In this document: in pieces, positions 53,629 to 62,076 of the stretch | Layout: each line of letters starts with the position of its first letter | How positions within the stretch are numbered: the first letter of the stretch is position 1 | Assembly: GCF_027111335.1 (NCBI RefSeq) | Contig: NZ_CP114288.1 | Span: 1 to 64,000 of the forward strand | Source: Flavobacterium aquiphilum | Lineage (GTDB): Bacteria > Bacteroidota > Bacteroidia > Flavobacteriales > Flavobacteriaceae | Length of the DNA stretch: 64,000 nt | Direction: 5' to 3' | Translations under genes and position numbers: made by a program | The notes under the pieces: model-generated | The model's input: the letters and a program-made list of their open reading frames with translations, nothing else | The model's database searches: none | What the model was told of the DNA's origin: nothing

Positions 53629-55002
53629 ATGAACACAATGAACAAACTGAACAGAATGCTTATGGTTGCTATTTCAGCAACAATGATAGTTAGTTGTAAT
53701 AATAGTGACGATCCCGCTACCCCTGTAGGAGCTCCAGACGGATTAATCACATCATTAACTGACCCAGATTACAACCCAAATTCTTTGAAAGGATCCGTTG
53801 CTGCCAACATTACTTTGCCAGCTGGTAACTACATTTTAGATGGTGCTTTGACTGTGTTAGATGGTTTCACGTTAACCCTACAACCTGGGGTTAAATTTAC
53901 TGCAAACACTTCTGGTTCACAAGGAGGTACAAACGTACGTTTACAAGTAAATAAAGGTGCTAAACTTATGGCTGTTGGTACAGCAGCTCAACCAATTGTT
54001 TTTACATCTGACAGAAAACTTCCTGGTGACTGGGCTGGCGTATTCTTGTGTGGACAAGCAACACTTGTAGCTCCAAACGGCGCAAGAGATGGTAGTTATA
54101 CACAAGCAACAGAAATTGGTGACACTTCTTATGGTGGAAATAATGATGCTGACTCATCAGGTCAATTACAATATGTAGAGATTGCTTACGCAGGTGCACG
54201 TATTAACGGCACAAAAGAAGGAAACAACCTTTCATTATATGCACAAGGTACAGGTACAATTCTTAAAAACCTTTGGTTACATGACGGTGCTGATGATAAT
54301 ATTGAATTCTTCGGTGGTACTGTAAATGTTGAAAATCTTTTAATTGTAAACTCTGCTGATGACACTTTTGACTGGTGTTTAGGTTGGAAAGGTACTGCAA
54401 AAAACATAATTGAAATCCGTGAGGCAGGATTTAATGATATCACTAACGGTTCTGGAATGATGGAAGGTGATGGTTTCTTCGCTGACCTTGGTTCAACTCC
54501 TGCTAATACAGCAAACTTGTCTAACCCAACTTTGACAAACTTTTCAATTGGTGTTTACAACGGAGCTGGTAAAGACTCTGGTGACGCAAATAACACTGCT
54601 TATAAACTTCGTGCTCTTGCACTTTATAGAACAGGTTGTAAAATTAGCTTAACAAATACAAAAGTAGTTTGGGGTGATACAGCAAACTTGCCTACAAATG
54701 GTTTGTTCAAATTTAACGACGCAACAGGTCCTGCTCTTGCTGCTAATGTTAACATTGATATTAACTATACAGGTCCAAATTTCATCGGCGCAACTGGTGT
54801 AACTACAACTGCTGGTAGTCCAACTCCTGGTGCAAACTTCAACGCTGTAGGTACACAAGGTGCTTCAGGTTATTACCCAGCTTATGTGCTTGGTGATTTT
54901 GCAAAACTTGTTTTCAACAACACTGCTGTTGTTGGTGCTGATAAATCTGTTTTCGCTTGGACAAGCTATGACTTCGCTACTAAAGCGCCTGGTCTATTCT
55001 AA
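53629..55002 (+). CDS. Surface lipoprotein with right-handed beta-helix fold
   Basis: The 457-residue protein has a lipoprotein signal (SATMIVSC, Cys at about 23), a linker and many short repeats with Asn/Gly/Ala turns (GWAGVFLCGQATLVAP, NLWLHDGADDNIEFFGGTVNVENLLIVNSADD), typical of a beta-helix. It starts 46 bp after the TonB receptor, so they probably act together, in place of a SusD. The ligand is unknown. Codon use is even, and it shows high Asn and Gly content. A 22-codon remnant follows its stop. Confidence 0.8.
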   Translation: MNTMNKLNRMLMVAISATMIVSCNNSDDPATPVGAPDGLITSLTDPDYNPNSLKGSVAANITLPAGNYILDGALTVLDGFTLTLQPGVKFTANTSGSQGGTNVRLQVNKGAKLMAVGTAAQPIVFTSDRKLPGDWAGVFLCGQATLVAPNGARDGSYTQATEIGDTSYGGNNDADSSGQLQYVEIAYAGARINGTKEGNNLSLYAQGTGTILKNLWLHDGADDNIEFFGGTVNVENLLIVNSADDTFDWCLGWKGTAKNIIEIREAGFNDITNGSGMMEGDGFFADLGSTPANTANLSNPTLTNFSIGVYNGAGKDSGDANNTAYKLRALALYRTGCKISLTNTKVVWGDTANLPTNGLFKFNDATGPALAANVNIDINYTGPNFIGATGVTTTAGSPTPGANFNAVGTQGASGYYPAYVLGDFAKLVFNNTAVVGADKSVFAWTSYDFATKAPGLF

Positions 55003-55019
55003 AAAGTTCCTAAAACAAA

Positions 55020-55109
55020 TTTAATATTAAACCCAAGAGATTTACAACAGGAGCCAATTTAACTTCTGGTTCATGGGCTACTGTTGACGGTTCTGCTTTA
55101 ATAAAATAA
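55020..55109 (+). pseudogene. Short remnant of a beta-helix-like reading frame
   Basis: Between the beta-helix gene and its terminator the frame from 55020 reads FNIKPKRFTTGANLTSG and then SWATVDGSALIK, ending at TAA 55107-55109, without a start codon. It resembles the C-terminal end of a related lipoprotein, so it could be the leftover of a duplicated or truncated gene, or of a longer ancestral C-terminus. No promoter. Confidence 0.4.
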
Positions 55110-55126
55110 TCATTTTGAATTAGTTA

Positions 55127-55160
55127 AAATACCTCTCAAAATTTGAGAGGTATTTTTTTT
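55127..55160 (+). terminator. Terminator after the receptor-lipoprotein unit
   Basis: AAATACCTCTCAAA and TTTGAGAGGTATTT are perfect complements around a single base, followed by T. It ends the receptor-lipoprotein transcript before the T9SS tail gene. Confidence 0.85.
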
Positions 55161-55192
55161 TATGTATATTTACATTCAATTTTTAGATGCGA

Positions 55193-55531
55193 ATGAAAAA
55201 AAACTACTTTTATATTATTCTCTTATTGGTCATTTTCTTTACTACTAGTGCAACAGCACAAGACAGTAAACAATCGCCAAAACTACAAGAAGACACTTCT
55301 ATAGAAGGGTTAAGTTTGTATCCAAACCCTGTAACTGGTGGTAAAGTCTATATTACTTCAAAAAACGACCTTGAAAAAGAAATCATCATTTTTAATGTTT
55401 TAGGTAAAAAAGTAATGCAAACTACCCTCAGCACACGAGAGCTTAACGTTTCGAATCTTTCTCCTGGTGTTTACATCATAAAGATAACTGAAGAAGAAGC
55501 GACAAGCAGCAGAAAACTAATTATCCAATAA
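55193..55531 (+). CDS. Standalone T9SS type A sorting-domain protein
   Basis: The 112-residue protein has a signal peptide (about 1-23, TTSATAQ) and a sorting domain: LSLYPNPVTGGKVYI, IIIFNVLGKKVM and LSPGVYIIKITEEEATSSRKLIIQ, the type A (Por_Secre_tail) C-terminus recognised by the T9SS. Only about 20 residues separate signal and tail, so there is no passenger domain. An ATG 6 nt upstream is also possible. Its position after the TonB/beta-helix unit may be incidental, because a terminator lies between. Confidence 0.88.
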   Translation: MKKNYFYIILLLVIFFTTSATAQDSKQSPKLQEDTSIEGLSLYPNPVTGGKVYITSKNDLEKEIIIFNVLGKKVMQTTLSTRELNVSNLSPGVYIIKITEEEATSSRKLIIQ

Positions 55532-55554
55532 TTCTTCTTTAAAATTTCATAAAG

Positions 55555-55580
55555 TTCCAATTTAATTGGAATTTTTTTTA
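55555..55580 (+). terminator. Terminator after the sorting-domain gene
   Basis: TTCCAATT and AATTGGAA pair around one base and are followed by TTTTTTTT. Confidence 0.8.
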
Positions 55581-55608
55581 TCCTTATTTTTTCAAAAACA
55601 AAATCATT

Positions 55609-55696
55609 ATTTAACCGCAAAGAACACAAAGAAAGAGCAAGGAATGCAACACTTTGCGAACTTGGCGAAAATTCTTTGCACCCTTTGCGGTTAAAT
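55609..55696. repeat. TTAACCGCAAAG inverted repeat element
   Basis: Perfect 14-base arms ATTTAACCGCAAAG (55609-55622) and CTTTGCGGTTAAAT (55683-55696) enclose a 60-nt spacer with CTTTGCG repeats. No reading frame. It lies upstream of the LuxE-like gene and its right arm touches the promoter region. Confidence 0.75.
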
Positions 55697-55718
55697 ATTT
55701 GATTAACTAAAAATATAA

Positions 55719-55726
55719 TACCTTTG
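55719..55726 (+). promoter_or_regulatory. -7 box of the LuxE-like gene
   Basis: TACCTTTG matches TAnnTTTG; TTTG at 55698-55701 is a possible -33 element 17 bp upstream. Confidence 0.6.
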
Positions 55727-55745
55727 CCCCTCAAAAAGAAAAAAA

Positions 55746-56726
55746 TTGATTACAACCAGCGACATATTTACCATTTCAACCCAAAAGCAATTCGAAAAAA
55801 TAGCTTTAAAAGTGTTCCGCTTTCAATATGAAAACAATTTAGTCTATCGGGAATTTTGTGATTTACTAAAGACAGACCCACAAAAAGTAAAGTCGCTGCA
55901 TCAGATTCCGTTTTTACCAATACAATTTTTCAAAAGCCATAATGTTGTCTCCAACAACAATCCAATCCAAACCACTTTTACCAGCAGCGGAACAACAGGA
56001 ACGATCACTAGCCGTCATTTAGTTACTGATGTAACACTTTATGAAGAAAGTTATCGAAAAGGCTTCTCACAATTTTACGGAAACATTGAAGATTATGTTA
56101 TCCTGGCGCTACTTCCCTCTTATTTGGAAAGAGAAGGCTCATCCTTAATCCACATGGTTGATGATTTAATTCAATTGACCAATAATGATGACAGCGGATT
56201 TTACCTCAACAACCATAATGAACTGATTCAAAAATTAATTGAATTAGACGAAGCCGGGCAAAATGTTATTCTGATTGGAGTCACCTATGCTTTATTAGAT
56301 TTAATCGAAAAAAGGACATTCCAACTGAAGCATACTATTATCATGGAAACAGGCGGAATGAAAGGCAAACGCAAAGAAATGATCCGTGAAGAATTGCACG
56401 AACAACTTTGCAACGGATTTGGGGTTTCTGCCATACATTCTGAATACGGCATGACCGAACTACTTTCTCAAGCTTATTCTTTAGGAAATGGCGTATTTGA
56501 ATGCCCCTCTTGGATGCAAATACACATACGCGACACCGAAGATGCTTTAACTTACATAAACGGAGAAAAAACCGGAGGAATCAACGTTATTGATTTAGCC
56601 AACATCAATTCCTGTTCCTTTATTGCCACGCAGGATTTGGGCAAAAAATATCCCAACAACTCTTTCGAGGTATTGGGACGTTTTGACAACTCTGATATCA
56701 GAGGTTGTAATTTGATGGTTATCTAA
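55746..56726 (+). CDS. LuxE-like acyl-protein synthetase
   Basis: The 326-residue protein starts at TTG and has the adenylation motif TSSGTTG (79-85), a central GGMKGKRKEM, and ends DIRGCNLMVI with Cys321, the position corresponding to the C-terminal acyl-carrying Cys of LuxE. LuxE activates fatty acids and passes them to LuxC in bioluminescence. No luxC, luxA or luxB is present. Bacteroidota have LuxE-like proteins of unknown role, perhaps in envelope acylation. TTG is used because no ATG stands before the conserved N-terminus. Confidence 0.8.
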   Translation: MITTSDIFTISTQKQFEKIALKVFRFQYENNLVYREFCDLLKTDPQKVKSLHQIPFLPIQFFKSHNVVSNNNPIQTTFTSSGTTGTITSRHLVTDVTLYEESYRKGFSQFYGNIEDYVILALLPSYLEREGSSLIHMVDDLIQLTNNDDSGFYLNNHNELIQKLIELDEAGQNVILIGVTYALLDLIEKRTFQLKHTIIMETGGMKGKRKEMIREELHEQLCNGFGVSAIHSEYGMTELLSQAYSLGNGVFECPSWMQIHIRDTEDALTYINGEKTGGINVIDLANINSCSFIATQDLGKKYPNNSFEVLGRFDNSDIRGCNLMVI

Positions 56727-56794
56727 AGATTTAATATGTTGTCTAAAAATTCAATGATTGTTTAAGTTTGTTCAAACTGAGACTGTAAAGTCAA

Positions 56795-56874
56795 TTTTAA
56801 ACTTTTAAACTTTTAAACTTTTAAACTTTTAAACTTTTAAACTTTTAAACTTTTAAACTTTTAAACTTTTAAAC
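56795..56874. repeat. Ten tandem copies of TTTTAAAC, the last overlapping the tyrS stop
   Basis: The octamer repeats exactly ten times with no mismatch. tyrS (minus strand) has its TAA at 56869-56871, inside the last copy, so the repeat supplies its stop codon and the 3' untranslated region. Confidence 0.95.
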
Positions 56875-58167
56875 AACTCTTATCACAAAATAGTTTTTCT
56901 TACCGCTTTGTAACAACACAAATTGATTATTGATTAAATCTTTATCTGAAAGCACAAACGTTTCGTTTACTTTTTCTTTATTTACCGAAATAGAATTTGC
57001 TGTCAACGCTCTTCTTGCTTCACCATTCGATTTAAAGAATCCTGTTTTTTCGTTCAAAACTGAAACAATATCAATTCCAGCTTCAATATCAGCTCTTGAA
57101 ATTTCAGCTTGAGGAACTCCGTCAAAAACTTCTAAGAAAGTAGTTTCATCCAATTGTTTTAAATCATCTGCAGAAGCATTTCCGAAAAGAATATTTGAAG
57201 CCTTAATTGCTTTCTCCAATTCTTCTTTTGAATGAACAAAAACCGTAATCTCTTCAGCTAATCTTCTTTGTAAAACTCTCAAATGCGGAGCCACTTTATG
57301 CTCTTCGATTAAAGCATCAATTGTTGCAGCATCTAAGAAAGTAAATATTTTGATGTATTTCTCAGCATCAACATCAGTTGTATTCAACCAAAATTGGTAA
57401 AATTTATATACAGAAGTTTTATCGGCAGTCAACCATACATTCCCACCTTCAGATTTCCCGAATTTAGAACCGTCAGCTTTAGTAATTAACGGACAAGTCA
57501 TTGCAAAAGCTTTTGCTTCTTCACCTACATTCATTCTACGAACCAATTCAGTTCCCGTGGTAATATTCCCCCATTGATCTGAACCTCCCATTTGAAGCAA
57601 ACAGTTGTATTCTTTATGCAAATGATAAAAATCGTATCCTTGTATCAATTGGTAAGTAAACTCCGTAAACGACATTCCCTCTCCTTCGCCAGAAAGTCTT
57701 TTCTTAACAGAATCCTTTGCCATCATATAATTCACCGTAATACGTTTACCTACATCACGGGCAAAATTGATAAATGACAATTCTTTCATCCAGTCGTAGT
57801 TGTTTACCAAAACCGGGGCATTTACGCTCGTATCTTTGAAATCCAAAAAGCGTGACAACACTCCTTTTATACCTTCAACGTTATTGCGCAAAGTAGCTTC
57901 GTCCAATAAATTTCTCTCATCCGATTTTCCGGAAGGATCACCAATCATCCCAGTTGCTCCACCTACCAAAGCAATTGGTTTGTGACCAAAATTCTTAAGG
58001 TGAACCAATAAAATAATTGGCACTAAACTACCGATATGCAATGAATCTGATGTTGGGTCAAATCCAATATAGGTAGTCGTCATTTCTTTTAAAAGTTGTT
58101 CTTCAGTTCCTGGCATGATATCGTGTACCAGACCACGCCACTGTAATTCTTCAACTAAATTCTTCAT
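56869..58167 (-). CDS. tyrS: Tyrosyl-tRNA synthetase
   Basis: The 432-residue enzyme ([20 protein letters not shown]) has the class I HIGH-type motif HIGS and KFGKS of the KMSKS class ([13 protein letters not shown]), plus a C-terminal S4 domain. It charges tRNA-Tyr. I chose the ATG at 58167 because a TAnnTTTG box lies within the longer frame that begins at 58203. The gene is flanked by octamer tandem repeats on both sides. Confidence 0.95.
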   Translation of the reverse strand: MKNLVEELQWRGLVHDIMPGTEEQLLKEMTTTYIGFDPTSDSLHIGSLVPIILLVHLKNFGHKPIALVGGATGMIGDPSGKSDERNLLDEATLRNNVEGIKGVLSRFLDFKDTSVNAPVLVNNYDWMKELSFINFARDVGKRITVNYMMAKDSVKKRLSGEGEGMSFTEFTYQLIQGYDFYHLHKEYNCLLQMGGSDQWGNITTGTELVRRMNVGEEAKAFAMTCPLITKADGSKFGKSEGGNVWLTADKTSVYKFYQFWLNTTDVDAEKYIKIFTFLDAATIDALIEEHKVAPHLRVLQRRLAEEITVFVHSKEELEKAIKASNILFGNASADDLKQLDETTFLEVFDGVPQAEISRADIEAGIDIVSVLNEKTGFFKSNGEARRALTANSISVNKEKVNETFVLSDKDLINNQFVLLQSGKKNYFVIRVV

Positions 58168-58186
58168 TTTTTTAAATAATTTGGCG

Positions 58187-58194
58187 CAAAGATA
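58187..58194 (-). promoter_or_regulatory. -7 box of tyrS
   Basis: The minus strand reads TATCTTTG, 19 nt before the preferred tyrS ATG. Confidence 0.6.
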
Positions 58195-58288
58195 GCAATT
58201 CAATTATGAATTCTAAATTATCAATTATGAATTGGGGCAACAAAACCATACTTTTCAACTTAAGAACTCGGAATTTTTCAACAAAAAT

Positions 58289-58312
58289 TTAGAAACTTAG
58301 AAACTTAGAAAC
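58289..58312. repeat. Three tandem copies of TTAGAAAC
   Basis: Exact 8-bp units at 58289, 58297 and 58305, related in pattern to the TTTTAAAC array on the other side of tyrS. They lie 12 nt before the next -7 box. Confidence 0.85.
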
Positions 58313-58323
58313 TTTAAACTTAC

Positions 58324-58331
58324 TACATTTG
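58324..58331 (+). promoter_or_regulatory. -7 box next to the epimerase start
   Basis: TACATTTG ends 5 nt before the ATG at 58337, so the message should be leaderless or nearly so. Confidence 0.55.
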
Positions 58332-58336
58332 TAAAT

Positions 58337-59326
58337 ATGGTATTAGTCACAGGAGGAACAGGCTTAGTAGGCGCACATCTTTTAATTCACCTATTGGAAA
58401 AAGGCGAAAAAGTTCGTGCTATCTATAGAAATTCAGACAACATCCAAAAGACTAAAAACCTCTTTTCACTGTACAAAAAAGAAGCACTTTTCGATTCCGT
58501 TCAATGGATCCAAGGAGATATTTTGGAAATTCCTGCTCTTGAAAATACCTTTGAGGAAATAGACGAAGTATATCACTGCGCAGCAATGATTTCTTTTGAC
58601 CCGAAAGAAGAAGAAACCGTTCGAAAAACCAATATCGAAGGAACTGCAAACATTGTCAATTTTTGCCTTGCCAAAAACATCAAAAAACTCTGCCATGTGA
58701 GTTCGATAGCCGCTCTTGGCGACCTTCCGGAACACGAATCCATCATTACCGAAGAAACCGAATGGAATCCTGAGAAACCACACAGTGATTACGCCATTTC
58801 AAAATATGGTGCCGAAATGGAAATATGGCGTGGCTTACAAGAAGGTCTCGAAGTGGTAATTGTAAATCCCGGTGTTATTATTGGACCCGGATTCTGGGAT
58901 CAAGGAAGCGGCGAACTTTTTACTAGAGTTAAAAAAGGATTACCATTCTACACCAAAGGACTAACTGGTTTTGTCGCAGTTTTGGATGTTGTGACCATAA
59001 TGCACCAACTGATGAAAAGTCCAATACACGGAGAACGTTATACATTAATAGGTCAAAATATCGTTTTTCAGGATTTATTAAACTCGATTGCCGAAGCTTT
59101 AAAAGTCAAAAAACCTCAATATCACGCAACTCCTTTTATGATGACTGTTTTATCAAAACTGGACTGGATTGCTTCGAATATTTTTCTACAAAAAAGACAA
59201 CTCAGCCTCGCTTCTGCGAGATCATCTTACACTACCGATTTATATTCCAACGAAAAAATAAAAAACGCCCTGAATTTTACATTCATGGACGTTCATAGTT
59301 ATATCAAAGAAATTACAAATTTGTAA
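58337..59326 (+). CDS. NAD-dependent epimerase/dehydratase (extended SDR)
   Basis: The 329-residue protein has the Rossmann motif VTGGTGLVGAHLLIHLLEKG (3-22), the catalytic YAISK (Tyr-x-x-x-Lys) around 155 and a C-terminal substrate region, as in the extended short-chain dehydrogenases that modify nucleotide sugars or reduce dihydroflavonol-like substrates. The substrate cannot be read. Its stop codon abuts the DUF4296 stop on the other strand. Confidence 0.85.
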   Translation: MVLVTGGTGLVGAHLLIHLLEKGEKVRAIYRNSDNIQKTKNLFSLYKKEALFDSVQWIQGDILEIPALENTFEEIDEVYHCAAMISFDPKEEETVRKTNIEGTANIVNFCLAKNIKKLCHVSSIAALGDLPEHESIITEETEWNPEKPHSDYAISKYGAEMEIWRGLQEGLEVVIVNPGVIIGPGFWDQGSGELFTRVKKGLPFYTKGLTGFVAVLDVVTIMHQLMKSPIHGERYTLIGQNIVFQDLLNSIAEALKVKKPQYHATPFMMTVLSKLDWIASNIFLQKRQLSLASARSSYTTDLYSNEKIKNALNFTFMDVHSYIKEITNL

Positions 59327-59884
59327 CTATTTCTTTTTTGGAGTTTCTTTAATTGACTTCTTTTTAGCTATGGAATCTTTTTCTTTTTTACTTTTCGGTT
59401 CCTTAACTGATTTCTTTTTAGCAACAGAATCCTTGCCTTTTTTAAGTTTCAGCTCCTTTTCTTTTTTAGCTTTTGCTATAGAATCCTTAACTTTTTTCTC
59501 CTTTGCCTTTTTTAGAGCAGCCGCTTTTTTCTCTTCTTTTTTGATCACCAATTCCAAAGTTTTCTTTTCCTTTTTCAATCGGTCACTAATATCATCGTAC
59601 ATTTTTTTGTACTCTCTATAATCGGCGGCATAATACGCACTGCTTTTTGCAAACTGAAGACTGTCAATTTTATATTTTTTATAAATATAGGTCTTCGGGT
59701 TAATACCGTTCTCGTACAAGGGATTTGGATTCTGATACTTCAAAGCTTCCAGAATTGACATATCATAAAGAATATCCCCCATTACTTTTTTGTCAATAAG
59801 ATTATCTGGCTTTTCAACCAAATCTTTATTACAACTAACAAGCAACGCAGCAAAAACCAAGAGAGATATTATCTTTTTCATCAA
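59327..59884 (-). CDS. DUF4296 lipoprotein with Lys-rich tail
   Basis: The 185-residue protein has a lipoprotein signal (lipobox LVSC near residue 18), a DUF4296 region (DKKVMGDILYDMSILEALKY, residues about 32-110) and a long Lys/Glu/Ser/Ala tail with KDSIAKKKS-like repeats. The tail is low complexity, possibly a coiled or disordered segment. Function unknown. It ends base to base with the convergent epimerase gene. Dihydroorotase lies upstream 12 bp. Confidence 0.82.
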   Translation of the reverse strand: MMKKIISLLVFAALLVSCNKDLVEKPDNLIDKKVMGDILYDMSILEALKYQNPNPLYENGINPKTYIYKKYKIDSLQFAKSSAYYAADYREYKKMYDDISDRLKKEKKTLELVIKKEEKKAAALKKAKEKKVKDSIAKAKKEKELKLKKGKDSVAKKKSVKEPKSKKEKDSIAKKKSIKETPKKK

Positions 59885-59896
59885 TGAATATATATT

Positions 59897-61237
59897 TTAC
59901 CTATCAAACAATAATCTTTGACCGGCACGAATGTCTTTTACCTTGAAACCGGTATAAACCAACTTCCCGTTTACAAAAGTATGCGTAATCCTTGATTTAA
60001 AAGTATATCCTTCAAAAGGCGACCAACCGCATTTTGCAAGTATATTTTCCTTCTTAACACTCCATGGCAAACCAGAATTGATGACAACCAAATCAGCATA
60101 ATAACCTTCTTTGATAAAACCTCTTTTTTCGATCTTGAAAATCTTGGCCGGATTGTGACACATCTTTTCAACGATTTTTTCAATGCTTATCTTTCCTTGA
60201 TGGTGCGCTTCGAACATCGCCACCAAAGAATGTTGTACCAATGGCCCTCCTGATGGAGCTTGCAGGTATTTTTGTTTTTTCTCTTCCAATGTATGTGGCG
60301 CATGATCAGTAGCAACTACATCAATACGTCCGTCATTAAGTGCTTCCCACAATACTTTTCGGTCATTTTCAGTTTTTACGGCAGGATTCCATTTGATAAG
60401 GTTTCCTTTTTTCTCATAGTCATCATTGGTAAACCATAAATGATGCACACAAACTTCGGCTGTAATCTTTTTATCTTCAAGCGGAATTTTATTCGTAAAC
60501 AACTCCATTTCCTTTGCAGTCGAAAGATGAAAAACATGCAATCTCGCTCCCGTTTTCTTAGCCAATGCAATTGCTTTTGACGAAGAAAGATAACAAGCCT
60601 CTTCACTACGGATAAGATGATGGGCAGTTACCGGCACATCTTCACCATATTCTTCTTTGAATTTCTCCAAATTGTTTTTGATTGTCATTTCATCTTCGCA
60701 ATGAACAGCAATCAACATCGAAGTACAAGAAAATATTTTTTCTAGAACCGCTTCATTATCCACCAACATATTCCCTGTGGATGACCCCAAAAATATTTTA
60801 ATCCCGGCAACATTCTTTGGATTTGTTTTCAATACTTCCTCCAAATTGTCATTGGTTGCCCCCATCATAAAAGAATAATTGGCAAATGATTTTTCGGCAG
60901 CAATTTGATATTTTTCCTCTAGAATTTCCTGAGTAACCGCATTAGGGACTGTATTTGGTTGCTCGATAAAAGAAGTAACCCCTCCCGCAACCGCAGCTCT
61001 GGATTCTGATTCAATATCTCCTTTATGAGTAAGTCCCGGCTCTCTAAAATGAACCTGATCATCGATAACTCCAGGTAAAAGATAATTTCCCTCTGCATCA
61101 ATTATCATACAATCCGAAGACTTCAGGCTAATGTTGTCGGAAACCTCAACAATAAGGTCATTCTCCACCAACACATCTCCTTCAAAAATAACCCCTTCAT
61201 TTACTATTTTAGCATTCTTAATTAAATATCTGTTCAT
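59897..61237 (-). CDS. pyrC: Dihydroorotase
   Basis: The 446-residue amidohydrolase has QVHFREPGLTHKGDIESESRAA (metal ligands His-x-Arg), AVHCEDE (His ligand) and ATDHAPHTLEEK (catalytic Asp). This is the class I type of dihydroorotase, closing carbamoyl-aspartate in pyrimidine synthesis. Members of the allantoinase branch are similar; context does not separate them, but the pattern favours dihydroorotase. It lies in a minus-strand run with the GT2 and DUF4296 genes with gaps of 12 bp. Confidence 0.88.
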   Translation of the reverse strand: MNRYLIKNAKIVNEGVIFEGDVLVENDLIVEVSDNISLKSSDCMIIDAEGNYLLPGVIDDQVHFREPGLTHKGDIESESRAAVAGGVTSFIEQPNTVPNAVTQEILEEKYQIAAEKSFANYSFMMGATNDNLEEVLKTNPKNVAGIKIFLGSSTGNMLVDNEAVLEKIFSCTSMLIAVHCEDEMTIKNNLEKFKEEYGEDVPVTAHHLIRSEEACYLSSSKAIALAKKTGARLHVFHLSTAKEMELFTNKIPLEDKKITAEVCVHHLWFTNDDYEKKGNLIKWNPAVKTENDRKVLWEALNDGRIDVVATDHAPHTLEEKKQKYLQAPSGGPLVQHSLVAMFEAHHQGKISIEKIVEKMCHNPAKIFKIEKRGFIKEGYYADLVVINSGLPWSVKKENILAKCGWSPFEGYTFKSRITHTFVNGKLVYTGFKVKDIRAGQRLLFDR

Positions 61238-61249
61238 AGTAGTTTTCTT

Positions 61250-61975
61250 TTACAAACTGTTAACCATTTTTTTTAATCGTAACATGATAACTCCAAATAC
61301 GGCTTCTCTAATAATTGAATTGCTCATTTTGGATTGCCCTTTAGTTCTATCGGTAAAAATAATAGGCACTTCCGAAATGGCAAATTTTTTACAAAACGTG
61401 CGGTATTTCATCTCAATCTGAAAAGCATACCCAACAAATTTGATTTTGTCCAAATTAATTGCTTCAAGCACTCCCCTTTTATAACAAACAAAACCGGCGG
61501 TTGCATCATGAATTTTCATTCCGGTAATCATTCGAACATAAACCGAAGCAAAATAAGACAACAACACTCGGCTCAAAGGCCAGTTTACAACATTTACCCC
61601 AGTTACATATCGCGAACCAATTGCCAAATCAGCATCTCCAAAATGACAGGCATCGTATAATTTTTCTAAATCTGAAGGATTGTGCGAAAAATCGGCATCC
61701 ATTTCAAAAATAAAATCATAATTATTTTGCAACGCCCATCTAAATCCATGAACATAAGCAGTCCCTAACCCCGATTTCTTGGCTCTTTTTTCCAAAAACA
61801 ACCTACCATCAAACTCAGACTGAAGCATAGCTACTCTATCGGCAGTATGATCCGGGGAATTATCGTCAATAATTAAGACATGGAAAGGTTTGTGTTGAGA
61901 GAGCACTGCCCTAATGATGCTTTCAATGTTTTCAATTTCGTTATAGGTGGGAATTATAACAATGCAACTATTCAT
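61250..61975 (-). CDS. Polyprenol-phosphate mannosyltransferase-like (DPM1-like) GT2
   Basis: The 241-residue GT2 protein has IIPTYNEIENIESII, the DDNSPDHTAD nucleotide-binding stretch, and DADFSHNP (DxD). GLGTAYVHGFRWAL is typical of dolichol/polyprenol-phosphate mannose synthases. It would load a lipid-linked sugar at the inner membrane. It lacks a membrane helix at the C-terminus, like bacterial DPM1. It sits 12 bp upstream of dihydroorotase, transcribed first. Confidence 0.87.
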   Translation of the reverse strand: MNSCIVIIPTYNEIENIESIIRAVLSQHKPFHVLIIDDNSPDHTADRVAMLQSEFDGRLFLEKRAKKSGLGTAYVHGFRWALQNNYDFIFEMDADFSHNPSDLEKLYDACHFGDADLAIGSRYVTGVNVVNWPLSRVLLSYFASVYVRMITGMKIHDATAGFVCYKRGVLEAINLDKIKFVGYAFQIEMKYRTFCKKFAISEVPIIFTDRTKGQSKMSNSIIREAVFGVIMLRLKKMVNSL

Positions 61976-61994
61976 GTTTCGCTTAATTTCCGTG

Positions 61995-62002
61995 CAAAAA
62001 TA
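61995..62002 (-). promoter_or_regulatory. -7 box of the GT2-pyrC-DUF4296 operon
   Basis: The minus strand reads TATTTTTG, 19 nt before the GT2 ATG. Confidence 0.55.
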
Positions 62003-62060
62003 ACCTTTTTATGCCATTTGATAATAATAAAATTATAATAAATAATGTTATAAAAATTAC

Positions 62061-62068
62061 TAATTTTG
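62061..62068 (+). promoter_or_regulatory. -7 box before DUF4271
   Basis: TAATTTTG ends 8 nt before the ATG at 62077, favouring that start over the longer frame from 62011 and giving a very short leader. Confidence 0.55.
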
Positions 62069-62076
62069 TCCTAATT

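Noticed and set aside
56795..56874. CRISPR array
   Set aside because: The units are 8 bp and contiguous, with no spacers; it is a simple tandem repeat.
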